Assembly: GCF_001691415.1 (NCBI RefSeq)
Contig: NZ_LRRR01000002.1
Span: 310,001-374,000 of the forward strand
Origin: Pararhodobacter sp. CCB-MM2
Lineage (GTDB): Bacteria; Pseudomonadota; Alphaproteobacteria; Rhodobacterales; Rhodobacteraceae
Reading direction: 5' to 3'
Length of the DNA: 64,000 nt
This document shows positions 33,381-40,879 of this stretch, one piece after another. Each line of letters begins with the position of its first letter. Within the stretch, counting starts at the first letter, position 1. Made by a program: the position numbers and the translations under genes. Under the pieces are notes generated by a model. It was given only the letters and a program-made list of their open reading frames with translations, did no database searches and was not told where the DNA came from.

Positions 33381-34171
33381 GCCTGCCCGACGGCGCGACC
33401 CACGTGCATTTCCTGATGGGCCATCCCACCACGCAGGCGAAATCTCCCAGCGCCATGACCGCGCTGTTCGCCAAGCTCGGGCTCGGCGACATGGTCCTGC
33501 CGCTCTCGGTCCCGCCCGGCGATTTCGGGCGGCTGGCTAAGGCGCTCTGGCCGGTCGAGAATCTCGGCGGGCTGATCGTCACCGTGCCGCACAAGATCGA
33601 GGCGCAGGACATCGCGCAGGAGATGAGCGAGGCCGCCCGCCGCTGCGGCGCCGTCAATGTGCTGCGCCGGCTGCCCGGTGGCGGCTGGTACGGCGACAAT
33701 TTCGACGGCGAGGCGATGGTGCTGGCCCTGCGCGGCGCGGGCTTCGATCCCGCCGGCGCGCGGGTGCTGCTGATCGGCGCGGGCGGCGTGGGCAAGCCCA
33801 TCGCCCTGTCACTGGCCGAAGCCGGGATTGCCGCGCTGACGATCCGCGACATCCATCCCGGCCGGGCCGAGGCGTTGCGGCAGGGGATCGCCACCCATCA
33901 CCCGTCCCTGCCCGAGGCCGAAGGGTTCGATCTGGTGCTGAACGCGACGCCGATGGGCCTTGATCCCGCCGATCCGCTGCCGGCGCCCGAGGCCGAGTTC
34001 CTCGCCGCCGCCTGCGTCGCCGATGTGACGACGCCGAAGGGCGAGAGCCCGATGATCGCGCGCGCCCGCCGGGCCGGGCTCGTCTGCGTCGACGGCCATG
34101 CGATGTATCAGGCGCAGCTGCGGCGGATCCTCGACTTCGTGCGCGACGCGCCGGGGCCGGCCGGCCGATGA
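33377..34171 (+). CDS. AroE-like shikimate/quinate-type dehydrogenase
   Basis: A 264-residue homologue of shikimate dehydrogenase. The substrate domain has GHPTTQAKSP, the catalytic Lys in VTVPHK and the catalytic Asp in GDNFDGEA. The nucleotide motif is LLIGAGGVGKPIA, and the C-terminal GHAMYQAQ keeps the substrate-contact Gln. Two changes from AroE are visible: the first Ser of the SxS loop is Ala and NTDG is NFDG. These suggest a catabolic paralogue (YdiB/Ael1/SdhL-like) with an altered substrate. It ends 2 bp before the convergent tetR gene. Confidence 0.88.
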   Translation: MSLPDGATHVHFLMGHPTTQAKSPSAMTALFAKLGLGDMVLPLSVPPGDFGRLAKALWPVENLGGLIVTVPHKIEAQDIAQEMSEAARRCGAVNVLRRLPGGGWYGDNFDGEAMVLALRGAGFDPAGARVLLIGAGGVGKPIALSLAEAGIAALTIRDIHPGRAEALRQGIATHHPSLPEAEGFDLVLNATPMGLDPADPLPAPEAEFLAAACVADVTTPKGESPMIARARRAGLVCVDGHAMYQAQLRRILDFVRDAPGPAGR

Positions 34172-34173
34172 CC

Positions 34174-34845
34174 TCAGCCTGCCGGGACCTGCGCGACGCC
34201 GTGCACCAGAAGCTCGGTGATCTGGTGCAGCCGTTCGGACAGCGCAGCCTCGCTGCCCATGTCCACATCGAAGACCGAGGCGAAGGTGTATTGGTTCGAC
34301 ACCTGATAGAAGCTCAGCGCACCGACCGTCATGAAGAAATGCGTGGGATCGATGCCCGCCCGCAGCGTGCCATCAGCGACGCCCCTTGCGAAGATCGACT
34401 TCACCTTCTCCATGGCGAAAGCGTTGAGGTTGCGCAGTTTCTCGGATTTGCGGATGTGCTCGCCGAAGGCGAGGTTCTCGTTCACCACCAGCCGGACGTA
34501 TTCCGGGTTCTTCTGGTGACGCTCGAAGGTGAAGCGGATGAAGCTGCGCAAGGCCTCGAGCGGGGGCAGGCTGTCGATATCGAGATCCCGCTCGGCCTCG
34601 CGGATCTGAATATAGCTCTGCTCGAGCGCGGCGATATACAGCCCCTCCTTGTTGTCGAAATAATAGTACAGCATCATCTTGCTGGCCCGGCTGTTGGCCG
34701 CGATGCGATCCACCCGCGCGCCGGCCAGACCGTGCTCGGCAAATTCGCGGATCGCCACCTGCAACAGGTCCTGCCGCACCGCCTCGGGGTCGTTCTTGCG
34801 CTTGGCGCGCGCGGCTTTCTTCGGGGTCGCGGCGGCTTCCGACAT
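34174..34845 (-). CDS. TetR-family repressor
   Basis: A 223-residue TetR regulator. A basic N-terminal tail (KKAARAKRKN) precedes the helix-turn-helix (LLQVAIREFAEHGLAGARVDRIAANSR, KMMLYYYFDNKEGLY). The remainder is an all-helical ligand domain of the TetR_C type. The ATG at 34845 is preferred; one four codons upstream is possible. Matching ATAC-N6-GTAT palindromes occur in front of this gene and in front of the TRAP operon, so it probably represses both and the divergent TIM-barrel gene. Confidence 0.92.
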   Translation of the reverse strand: MSEAAATPKKAARAKRKNDPEAVRQDLLQVAIREFAEHGLAGARVDRIAANSRASKMMLYYYFDNKEGLYIAALEQSYIQIREAERDLDIDSLPPLEALRSFIRFTFERHQKNPEYVRLVVNENLAFGEHIRKSEKLRNLNAFAMEKVKSIFARGVADGTLRAGIDPTHFFMTVGALSFYQVSNQYTFASVFDVDMGSEAALSERLHQITELLVHGVAQVPAG

Positions 34846-34886
34846 CACACATTCCATCCTGGCTGGCCCGTCGCGGCGCCGTGCAA

Positions 34887-34906
34887 AATATACGAACCAG
34901 TATATT
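34887..34906. promoter_or_regulatory. TetR-type operator in tetR/TIM-barrel divergent gap
   Basis: A perfect 7-bp inverted repeat, AATATAC-gaacca-GTATATT, lies between the divergent tetR and TIM-barrel genes. Its core matches the element at 30415-30434. It should serve autoregulation and control of the divergent gene. Confidence 0.7.
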
Positions 34907-34965
34907 CTGCCATCGCCGCCTGAGCAATCCGAACATTCCACATCGTTGAAATCGGGGCAATTCCG

Positions 34966-35823
34966 TTGAAACTCGGCATCGATTCCTATTCCTTCCACCG
35001 CCAGTTCGGCGAAGCCTATCCCGGGCTGGAGACCCTGCCCGCCCAACGCTGGAGCGTGTGGGATTTCCTCGACACTGCCGACCGGCTGGGCGCCGAGGCG
35101 GTGTCGCTCGAGAGCTGCTTCATGCCCGTCGGCGACCGCGACCTGACCCGCGCGCTGGCCGCGCGTCTCGATGCCGGCGGGACCGAGAGGGTCTGGGCCT
35201 GGGGTCACCCGCGCGGGCTGGAATCCGGTCAAGCGCCCGACCAGTTGCAGGCCGGCATCGCCAGCCTGAGCGACGCGGCTGCCGTCGGCGCAAAGGTGAT
35301 GCGGATCTGCGCCGGCGGGCGCGGCACGCGGGTCGGCACCTGGGCCCAGCAGCGCGAGGCGCTTCTACCGCTGCTCGCGCGGTTCACCCAGGCAGCGAAG
35401 GCGCTCGGCATCACGCTGGCGCTGGAGAACCACATCGACCTCTATGCCGACGAGGTGCTGGACCTGATCGAGAGCCTCGGCTCCGAGCATTTCGGCCTGT
35501 GCTTCGACACCGCGAACAATCTGCGGCTCTATGAGGACCCGCACGAGGTCGCGCGCCGGCTGGCGCCCCACGCCCGCGCCACGCATATCAAGGACATCCG
35601 GCCGCTGGGCGGTGATCCCGAGACGATTGCCTTCTGGCCCTCGGTCCCGGTGGGCGACGGCCTGCTGAAAATGCCAGAGATCCTGCAGGCCCTGCACGAT
35701 GCCCGCTATCAAGGGGTGCTGGCGGTCGAGATCGATTACCTCGCGCCCGGCCATGGAACCGAGGAGCAGGCGGTGGCCAAATCCCTCGCCTATCTCGACG
35801 CGCTTCTGTCAGACTTTCGGTGA
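34966..35823 (+). CDS. sugar phosphate isomerase/epimerase-fold TIM-barrel enzyme
   Basis: A 285-residue xylose-isomerase-like TIM barrel. Metal-ligand candidates are Glu in LALENHIDLYADE, Asp in GLCFDTANN, the His in ATHIKDIRP and Glu in VLAVEIDYLAP. The family includes hydroxypyruvate isomerase, D-psicose epimerase and 3-dehydroshikimate dehydratase. The AroE-like dehydrogenase and TRAP importer nearby make a dehydroshikimate dehydratase role attractive but unproven. The only start in the right place is a TTG with a weak GGGG upstream. Its 3' end overlaps the convergent racemase gene by 15 bp. Confidence 0.85.
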   Translation: MKLGIDSYSFHRQFGEAYPGLETLPAQRWSVWDFLDTADRLGAEAVSLESCFMPVGDRDLTRALAARLDAGGTERVWAWGHPRGLESGQAPDQLQAGIASLSDAAAVGAKVMRICAGGRGTRVGTWAQQREALLPLLARFTQAAKALGITLALENHIDLYADEVLDLIESLGSEHFGLCFDTANNLRLYEDPHEVARRLAPHARATHIKDIRPLGGDPETIAFWPSVPVGDGLLKMPEILQALHDARYQGVLAVEIDYLAPGHGTEEQAVAKSLAYLDALLSDFR

Positions 35824-36930
35824 CGGGCAGCCGGCCCTCGGATCGGCGTCGGTAACCACCTTGGGCAGCGCGCGGACGAGGCCGAAATGCAGTTCGGTGA
35901 CCGAGAGGCCAAGGTCATCGGCCAGATCCGCCATTGTCAGGCTCTGGCCCTCATCCGTGCCGACCAACGTCACGGGATCGCCATCCTCGGCGTCGGGATG
36001 CGCGCTGAGATCCACCATCGACGCTAACAGGGTTCGGGCCAGCACATTGGCCGGCCGCCCGCGGATCAGCACCTTGCCAAAGGGTGGCCGGGCGGGCAGC
36101 CCGTCGAAATGACCCAGCGGGATCGTGCCCACGCGCTTCGGTCCATTGTCCGTCTCGGCGCCGTAGCCCAAGGGCGACGACCCATCAACCGTCCGGCTGT
36201 CCAACAGCACCGAGCGGAGCGCCTTCACCACCGGTCGCAGCCTCGTTCCGGACGGCGGCTGCATCATGCCATAGAGCGCACGCCCGGGGTCGACCAGTTC
36301 GTAGGGCAGATCGGGCCGCGCCAACAACAGCGGGCTGGCCGCGACCATCGCCGGCAGGGCGCGGCCGCAGGCCTTGCGCAGACGTGCCAGATGTTGGTCG
36401 AAAACGGCCAGCGCGGCGTCGGAGTGCCCGGGATCGGCGGATTGGCTGAAATGGGTATACACCCCCTCAAGCCCGGGCAAATGCCCCTGCTCCAGCGCCG
36501 AGACGACCCTCCCCAGCCAGGAATTGTCGAACCCGTAGCGATGAAGACCGCAATCGAGTTTCAGCCAGAACCGCGCGTGCGGGACGGCGTTGAGGACAGT
36601 GTGAAGGCTGGCGAGGTTATGCACGGATAACAGGATACCGGCCTGCGCCAGCGCCGGAAGATCGGCGGGCAGCGCCGAGGGGAACAGCAGGATCTGCGCC
36701 TCGGGCAAAGCCGCGCGCAGGGGCAGGGCCTCGTCCGGTGTGCCGGCACAGAAGCGGGTCAGCCCGCAGGCCGCCCCCATCTGCGCCGCCCGAACCACCC
36801 CCAACCCGTAGCCATCCCCTTTGCAAACCTGCCAGATCTCCCGGCCCGCGGGCAGCAATCCGCGCAAGACCCGAAGGTTGTGCGAAATGGCGCCGGGATC
36901 GACCTCGACGTGATTGGGCCGGGTGATCAT
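35809..36930 (-). CDS. alanine racemase-family PLP enzyme with altered pyridine-nitrogen site
   Basis: A 373-residue fold-type III PLP enzyme. The Schiff-base Lys37 lies in VCKGDGYGLG, and WLKLDCGLHRYGF and YTHFS match the barrel core. The partner-subunit Tyr is in SPLGYGAE. In alanine racemase the motif RPG(I)ALYG supplies the Arg that contacts the pyridine nitrogen; here it reads DPGRALYG, so that position is Asp214 with an Arg at 217. The ATG overlaps the hyuB stop as ATGA. In a hydantoinase operon it may racemise the released amino acid rather than serve cell-wall synthesis. Confidence 0.88.
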   Translation of the reverse strand: MITRPNHVEVDPGAISHNLRVLRGLLPAGREIWQVCKGDGYGLGVVRAAQMGAACGLTRFCAGTPDEALPLRAALPEAQILLFPSALPADLPALAQAGILLSVHNLASLHTVLNAVPHARFWLKLDCGLHRYGFDNSWLGRVVSALEQGHLPGLEGVYTHFSQSADPGHSDAALAVFDQHLARLRKACGRALPAMVAASPLLLARPDLPYELVDPGRALYGMMQPPSGTRLRPVVKALRSVLLDSRTVDGSSPLGYGAETDNGPKRVGTIPLGHFDGLPARPPFGKVLIRGRPANVLARTLLASMVDLSAHPDAEDGDPVTLVGTDEGQSLTMADLADDLGLSVTELHFGLVRALPKVVTDADPRAGCPSPKV

Positions 36931-38771
36931 GCCGGGTCGCCCCACAGGCTGGCGGCCCCGTTGGTGGCGAGGAAATGCGCTCGCTGCCGGGTGGCCAGCG
37001 CGTCGGGTCCAAGCTGGGCCAAGGCCCGACGCAGGGCCTCGGTCGGGGGCAGGTCAGGCGTGCCATCCGCGGCCAGCACCACACCATAGACCGTGCGCGC
37101 ATGATCGGCATCGAGCAACCCGTCGCGGCAATCCTCGGCTACGGCCTCGGGCGGGCGGGTCAGCGGGTCTCCGTAGCCCGCGCCTCCGGCCGCGATATGC
37201 ACCACGCGGTCGCCGCGTTGCAGATGGCGCGGGCCCATGTTCATCGTCGGCAACAGGGTCCGGCGGCCATCGGCATGCTCCAGCGTCGTCAGCGAAGGCG
37301 ATCCGGGCAGCCCGCCGGCCACGGGCAGAGGCAGGTTCCGCCGCCGGTCCGAGCGCAGGGTCATCGACGCGCTCTCGGCTTCGATCACATAGGTGCGCTG
37401 CATCGCCAATCCGCCACGCCGATGGCCGGCACCGCCAGAATTCGGGGCATAGGCATAGCTCTCCACCCGCAGGGGCAGCCGGGCTTCCATCAATTCGATG
37501 GGCTGATTGGACAGGTTGGCACCGGGGCTGGAGATGCCCTCGACCCCGTCATGGTCGCGTCGCCCGCCCCAACTGCCGAGGATGCCGTCGGTGACCAGCC
37601 ATTGCGCCTGCTGCGGCCCCTGACGCCCCGAGAAGGTGATGGCGGTCGGCCCGCCCTCGCCCCCTGCCGGCACAAGGCCGGGCATCAGCGATCCGAAGGC
37701 GGCAAAGCAGGCATCAAGCATCCGGTAGGCGATCACGCCGCGCGCGGCACAGGCCGCCCCGTCCCGCGGATTGACAATCGAGCCTTCCGGCGCGCGCAGA
37801 TGGATCGGGCGCATGTAGCCCTCGCAGTTCGGAATGCCCGGCCCCAGCGCATTGCGCAGCGCGGCATAGGCCAGCGACCAGGTGGTGGTGATCGGGCAGT
37901 TGATCGCGCCGGCCACCTGATCCGAGGTGCCCTCCCAGTCGAAGGTGATCTCGCTGCCCTTGACGGTGATGGCGACGTGGAAGTCGATCCGCGCCCCAGC
38001 CTCGCCCAGCCCGTCGATGTAATCGACCGCGCGCATCACCCCGTCCGGGATCTCGGCGATGCGCTGGCGGACCAGACGCTCGGCGTAATCGTGCAGCTCG
38101 TCGATCAGGCCCGGGAAGGCCGCGCCATGCTTCGCAGCCAGCGCCGCGAACGACCGCGCGACGGTGTCGCAGGCCGAGATCTGCGCGCGCAGATCGCCCA
38201 TCACCTCGCCCGGCATCCGTGAATTGGCGCGCAGCATGTCGAACACCGCGGCATTGGCGCGCCCGCCCTCAAACAGCCGCACGAGGGGGATGCGCAGGCC
38301 CTCCTGAAAGATTTCCTCGGCGTTCAACGCCATCGAGCCGGGGGCGAGACCGCCGATATCGGTGTGATGCACCAGCGAGGCGGTGAAGCCAACGCGCCGC
38401 CCGGCCTGAAACACCGGCCGGATGAAGAAGATGTCGGGCAGGTGCATGCCCCCCGCGCCATAGGGGTCGTTGACAAGGAAGCCGTCGCCCTCGGCAATTG
38501 TCTCGCCGAAGGTTTCCAGCAGCCGCGTCATCACCCGCGGGAAAGATCCGAGGTGGATCGGGTTCGTCAGCCCCTGCGCCACCAACCGGCCCTCGGCATC
38601 GAAGATCGCGGTCGAGTAATCCATCGAATCCCGCACGATCGGGCTGTAGGCCGAGCGCAGGATGATCAGCGCCATCTCGTCGGCCAGCGATTCCAGCGCG
38701 TTCTTGAGGATTTCCAGCGTCACCGGGTCGGTGCGCGTGGCGGTAATCTCAGGTCGGGGAGCGAGCGACAT
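36927..38771 (-). CDS. hyuB: hydantoinase B/oxoprolinase-family subunit
   Basis: A 614-residue HyuB-type subunit. Together with HyuA it forms ATP-dependent hydantoinases, oxoprolinases or acetone/acetophenone carboxylases. Family text includes DPVTLEILKNALESLADEMA at the N-terminus, MDYSTAIFDAEGRLVAQG, FLVNDPYGAGGMHLPD, HTDIGG and GGAGYGDPLTRP near the end. It starts 1 bp after the hyuA stop and overlaps the racemase start. The operon's peptide-type importer and the racemase favour a cyclic amide (hydantoin-like) substrate over a ketone. Confidence 0.93.
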   Translation of the reverse strand: MSLAPRPEITATRTDPVTLEILKNALESLADEMALIILRSAYSPIVRDSMDYSTAIFDAEGRLVAQGLTNPIHLGSFPRVMTRLLETFGETIAEGDGFLVNDPYGAGGMHLPDIFFIRPVFQAGRRVGFTASLVHHTDIGGLAPGSMALNAEEIFQEGLRIPLVRLFEGGRANAAVFDMLRANSRMPGEVMGDLRAQISACDTVARSFAALAAKHGAAFPGLIDELHDYAERLVRQRIAEIPDGVMRAVDYIDGLGEAGARIDFHVAITVKGSEITFDWEGTSDQVAGAINCPITTTWSLAYAALRNALGPGIPNCEGYMRPIHLRAPEGSIVNPRDGAACAARGVIAYRMLDACFAAFGSLMPGLVPAGGEGGPTAITFSGRQGPQQAQWLVTDGILGSWGGRRDHDGVEGISSPGANLSNQPIELMEARLPLRVESYAYAPNSGGAGHRRGGLAMQRTYVIEAESASMTLRSDRRRNLPLPVAGGLPGSPSLTTLEHADGRRTLLPTMNMGPRHLQRGDRVVHIAAGGAGYGDPLTRPPEAVAEDCRDGLLDADHARTVYGVVLAADGTPDLPPTEALRRALAQLGPDALATRQRAHFLATNGAASLWGDPA

Positions 38772-38772
38772 C

Positions 38773-40863
38773 TCAGGCCTCCTTGGTCAAAACGATATTG
38801 GTGAAGGCATCGAGTTCAGCCCCCCAGCCGGGCGGCACGACGGTGGTGCTGTCGTATTCCTCGACGATCAGCGGCCCGAGGCGACGCCCTCCGGCCAGAT
38901 CAGCGCGGGTCAGGATCGGCGTGGCGACCCGCGCCCCGAGTGCCTCGAAATGGACGTTGCGATGATGGGTGCCACGCGCGGGCGTGCCGAGCGGCGGGGC
39001 GCGGAAGGTCCGGTCACCGCTGTCGGCGCGCAGTCCGATGAGGCGCAAGTTCACCAGCTCGACCGGATCATCGTCCGAGGCATGACCATAGGTGCGGGCG
39101 TGCTCGGCATGGAAGGCGGTGCCGAGGCTCTGCAGGATCGCCTCGGGCGCCTCGGCGCTGACGGGCACGGTCAGTTCATAGGCCTGACCGACATAGCGCA
39201 GGTCGGCCTCGATCTGGAACCGCATGGCCTCGGGCGGGCAACCCTCATCGGTCAGCGCCTGCGAGACCGACACCTGCAAGGCATCGAGTCCCTGATGCAG
39301 CGCCTCGGGCGTCAAGGCGGCCAGCGGGCGATAGACAGTGCGCGTCAGCTCGCGCCGCGTTTGCGAATGCAGCAGCCCCATGGCCGAGAACACACCCGGG
39401 CTGGGCGGCACCACGACGCGCCCCATGTCCAGCATCGCCGCCACCTGCACGGCCACCAGCGGCCCGTTGCCCCCGAAGGCGAACAGCGTGAAGTCGCGCG
39501 GATCGCGCCCCCGGTAGGTCGAGACCGCCTTGACCGCCCGCATCATCGTCGCCGCGGCAATCGCATAGACCCCGCTGGCCGCCTGATCGAGCGTCAGTCC
39601 GGCGGGCGTGGCCACCCGCGTCTGCAGAGCCTCCTGCGCCTTCGCCGCTTTGAGCGCGACCGCGCCGCCGGCCAGATGCGCGGGGTTCAGGTAACCCAGC
39701 ACCACGGCGGCATCGGTGAAGGTCGGATCCTCGCCCCCGGTGTCATAGCAGGCCGGCCCCGGCGAGGATCCGGCACTGTCCGGCCCGACCCTGAGCGCGC
39801 CGCCGGCATCGAGCCGCACGATCGAGCCGCCGCCCGCGCCGATCTCGGACACGTCGATGAAGGGCATCTTCACTGAATGCCCGCCGCCCTTGACCAGCTT
39901 CGAGCTGAGGTTGATCCCCGCCCCCACCTCGTATTCGGTGGTGCGCGTCGGCTCGCCTCCCTCGATCATCGCCGCCTTGGCCGTGGTGCCGCCCATGTCG
40001 AAGGTGATGATCTCGCCATAACCCGCCGCCCGGCCGAGGTTCGCCGCCGCGATCACCCCCGCCGCCGGCCCGCTCTCGATGATCGCTGCCGGGGTTTCGG
40101 CCGCCGCGCGCGCTCTCATCGCCCCGCCCGAGGATTGCACGATCGACAGGGGCGCGCCCAACCCGGCCCCGGCAAGGCGCCGCTCCAGGGACAGCAGGTA
40201 CCGCTTCACCACCGGGCCGAGATAGGCGTTCACCACCACGGTGCTGGTCCGCTCGTATTCGCGGATCTCGGGCAGGACCTCGGTCGAGCGCGTGAGGTAG
40301 ATCTCGGGCCCCAGCGCGTCGGCGAGAAGCGCGAAGGCGCGGGCTTCGTGGTCGGGATTGGCGTAGGAATGCAGGAAGCTGATCGCCACCGCCTCGATCC
40401 CGGCGGCGAGGATCTCGGCGGCGATGCCCGCCAGTTCCGCCTCGGCCAGCGGCACCAGCACCGAGCCATCGGCCAGCATCCGCTCGCTGACCTCATAGCG
40501 GTGGCGGCGGCGCGCCAACGGCACCGGCTTCACATAATTCAGGTCATAGAGCTGCGGCACCCGCAACCGGCCGATCTCGACCACGTCCCGAAACCCGCGC
40601 GTCGTCACCAGCGCGGTTTTCGCGCCCTTGCCTTCCAGCACGGTGTTGGTGGCGACGGTCGTGGCATGGATAATCTCGGACACCTGCGCCGGGTCGGCCC
40701 CGACGCGGGCCAGCAGTTCCTGCGCGCCGTTCAGGATCCCCAGTGAGTAATCCGCCGGCGTGGACGAGACCTTGCACTGATGAATCGTTTCATCATCACC
40801 GCGCAAGACAACATCAGTGAAGGTGCCGCCGATGTCGGCACCCAATCGGTAGGTGGTGGTCAC
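38773..40863 (-). CDS. hyuA: hydantoinase A/oxoprolinase-family subunit
   Basis: A 696-residue HyuA-type ATPase subunit. The N-terminal actin-like fold begins YRLGADIGGTFTDVVL; other signatures are IIHATTVATNTVLEGKGAK, VLPEIREYERTSTVVVNAY, TFDMGGTTAKAAMIEGG and FGGNGPLVAVQVA. The start is a GTG after GGAGAGAC. Codons 23-29 (DDETIHQ) contain an exact copy of the LacI-type operator found upstream of the operon, an unusual dual use of coding sequence. Substrate class: hydantoin, N-methylhydantoin or oxoproline-like. Confidence 0.93.
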   Translation of the reverse strand: MTTTYRLGADIGGTFTDVVLRGDDETIHQCKVSSTPADYSLGILNGAQELLARVGADPAQVSEIIHATTVATNTVLEGKGAKTALVTTRGFRDVVEIGRLRVPQLYDLNYVKPVPLARRRHRYEVSERMLADGSVLVPLAEAELAGIAAEILAAGIEAVAISFLHSYANPDHEARAFALLADALGPEIYLTRSTEVLPEIREYERTSTVVVNAYLGPVVKRYLLSLERRLAGAGLGAPLSIVQSSGGAMRARAAAETPAAIIESGPAAGVIAAANLGRAAGYGEIITFDMGGTTAKAAMIEGGEPTRTTEYEVGAGINLSSKLVKGGGHSVKMPFIDVSEIGAGGGSIVRLDAGGALRVGPDSAGSSPGPACYDTGGEDPTFTDAAVVLGYLNPAHLAGGAVALKAAKAQEALQTRVATPAGLTLDQAASGVYAIAAATMMRAVKAVSTYRGRDPRDFTLFAFGGNGPLVAVQVAAMLDMGRVVVPPSPGVFSAMGLLHSQTRRELTRTVYRPLAALTPEALHQGLDALQVSVSQALTDEGCPPEAMRFQIEADLRYVGQAYELTVPVSAEAPEAILQSLGTAFHAEHARTYGHASDDDPVELVNLRLIGLRADSGDRTFRAPPLGTPARGTHHRNVHFEALGARVATPILTRADLAGGRRLGPLIVEEYDSTTVVPPGWGAELDAFTNIVLTKEA
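40778..40795. promoter_or_regulatory. LacI-type operator inside hyuA
   Basis: The 18-mer TGATGAATCGTTTCATCA occurs here exactly as at 46581-46598, about 5.8 kb away. It lies 68-85 bases downstream of the hyuA start codon. It may act as an auxiliary site for looping or as a roadblock that separately controls hyuAB. Confidence 0.7.
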
Positions 40864-40879
40864 GTCTCTCTCCTGTGGT

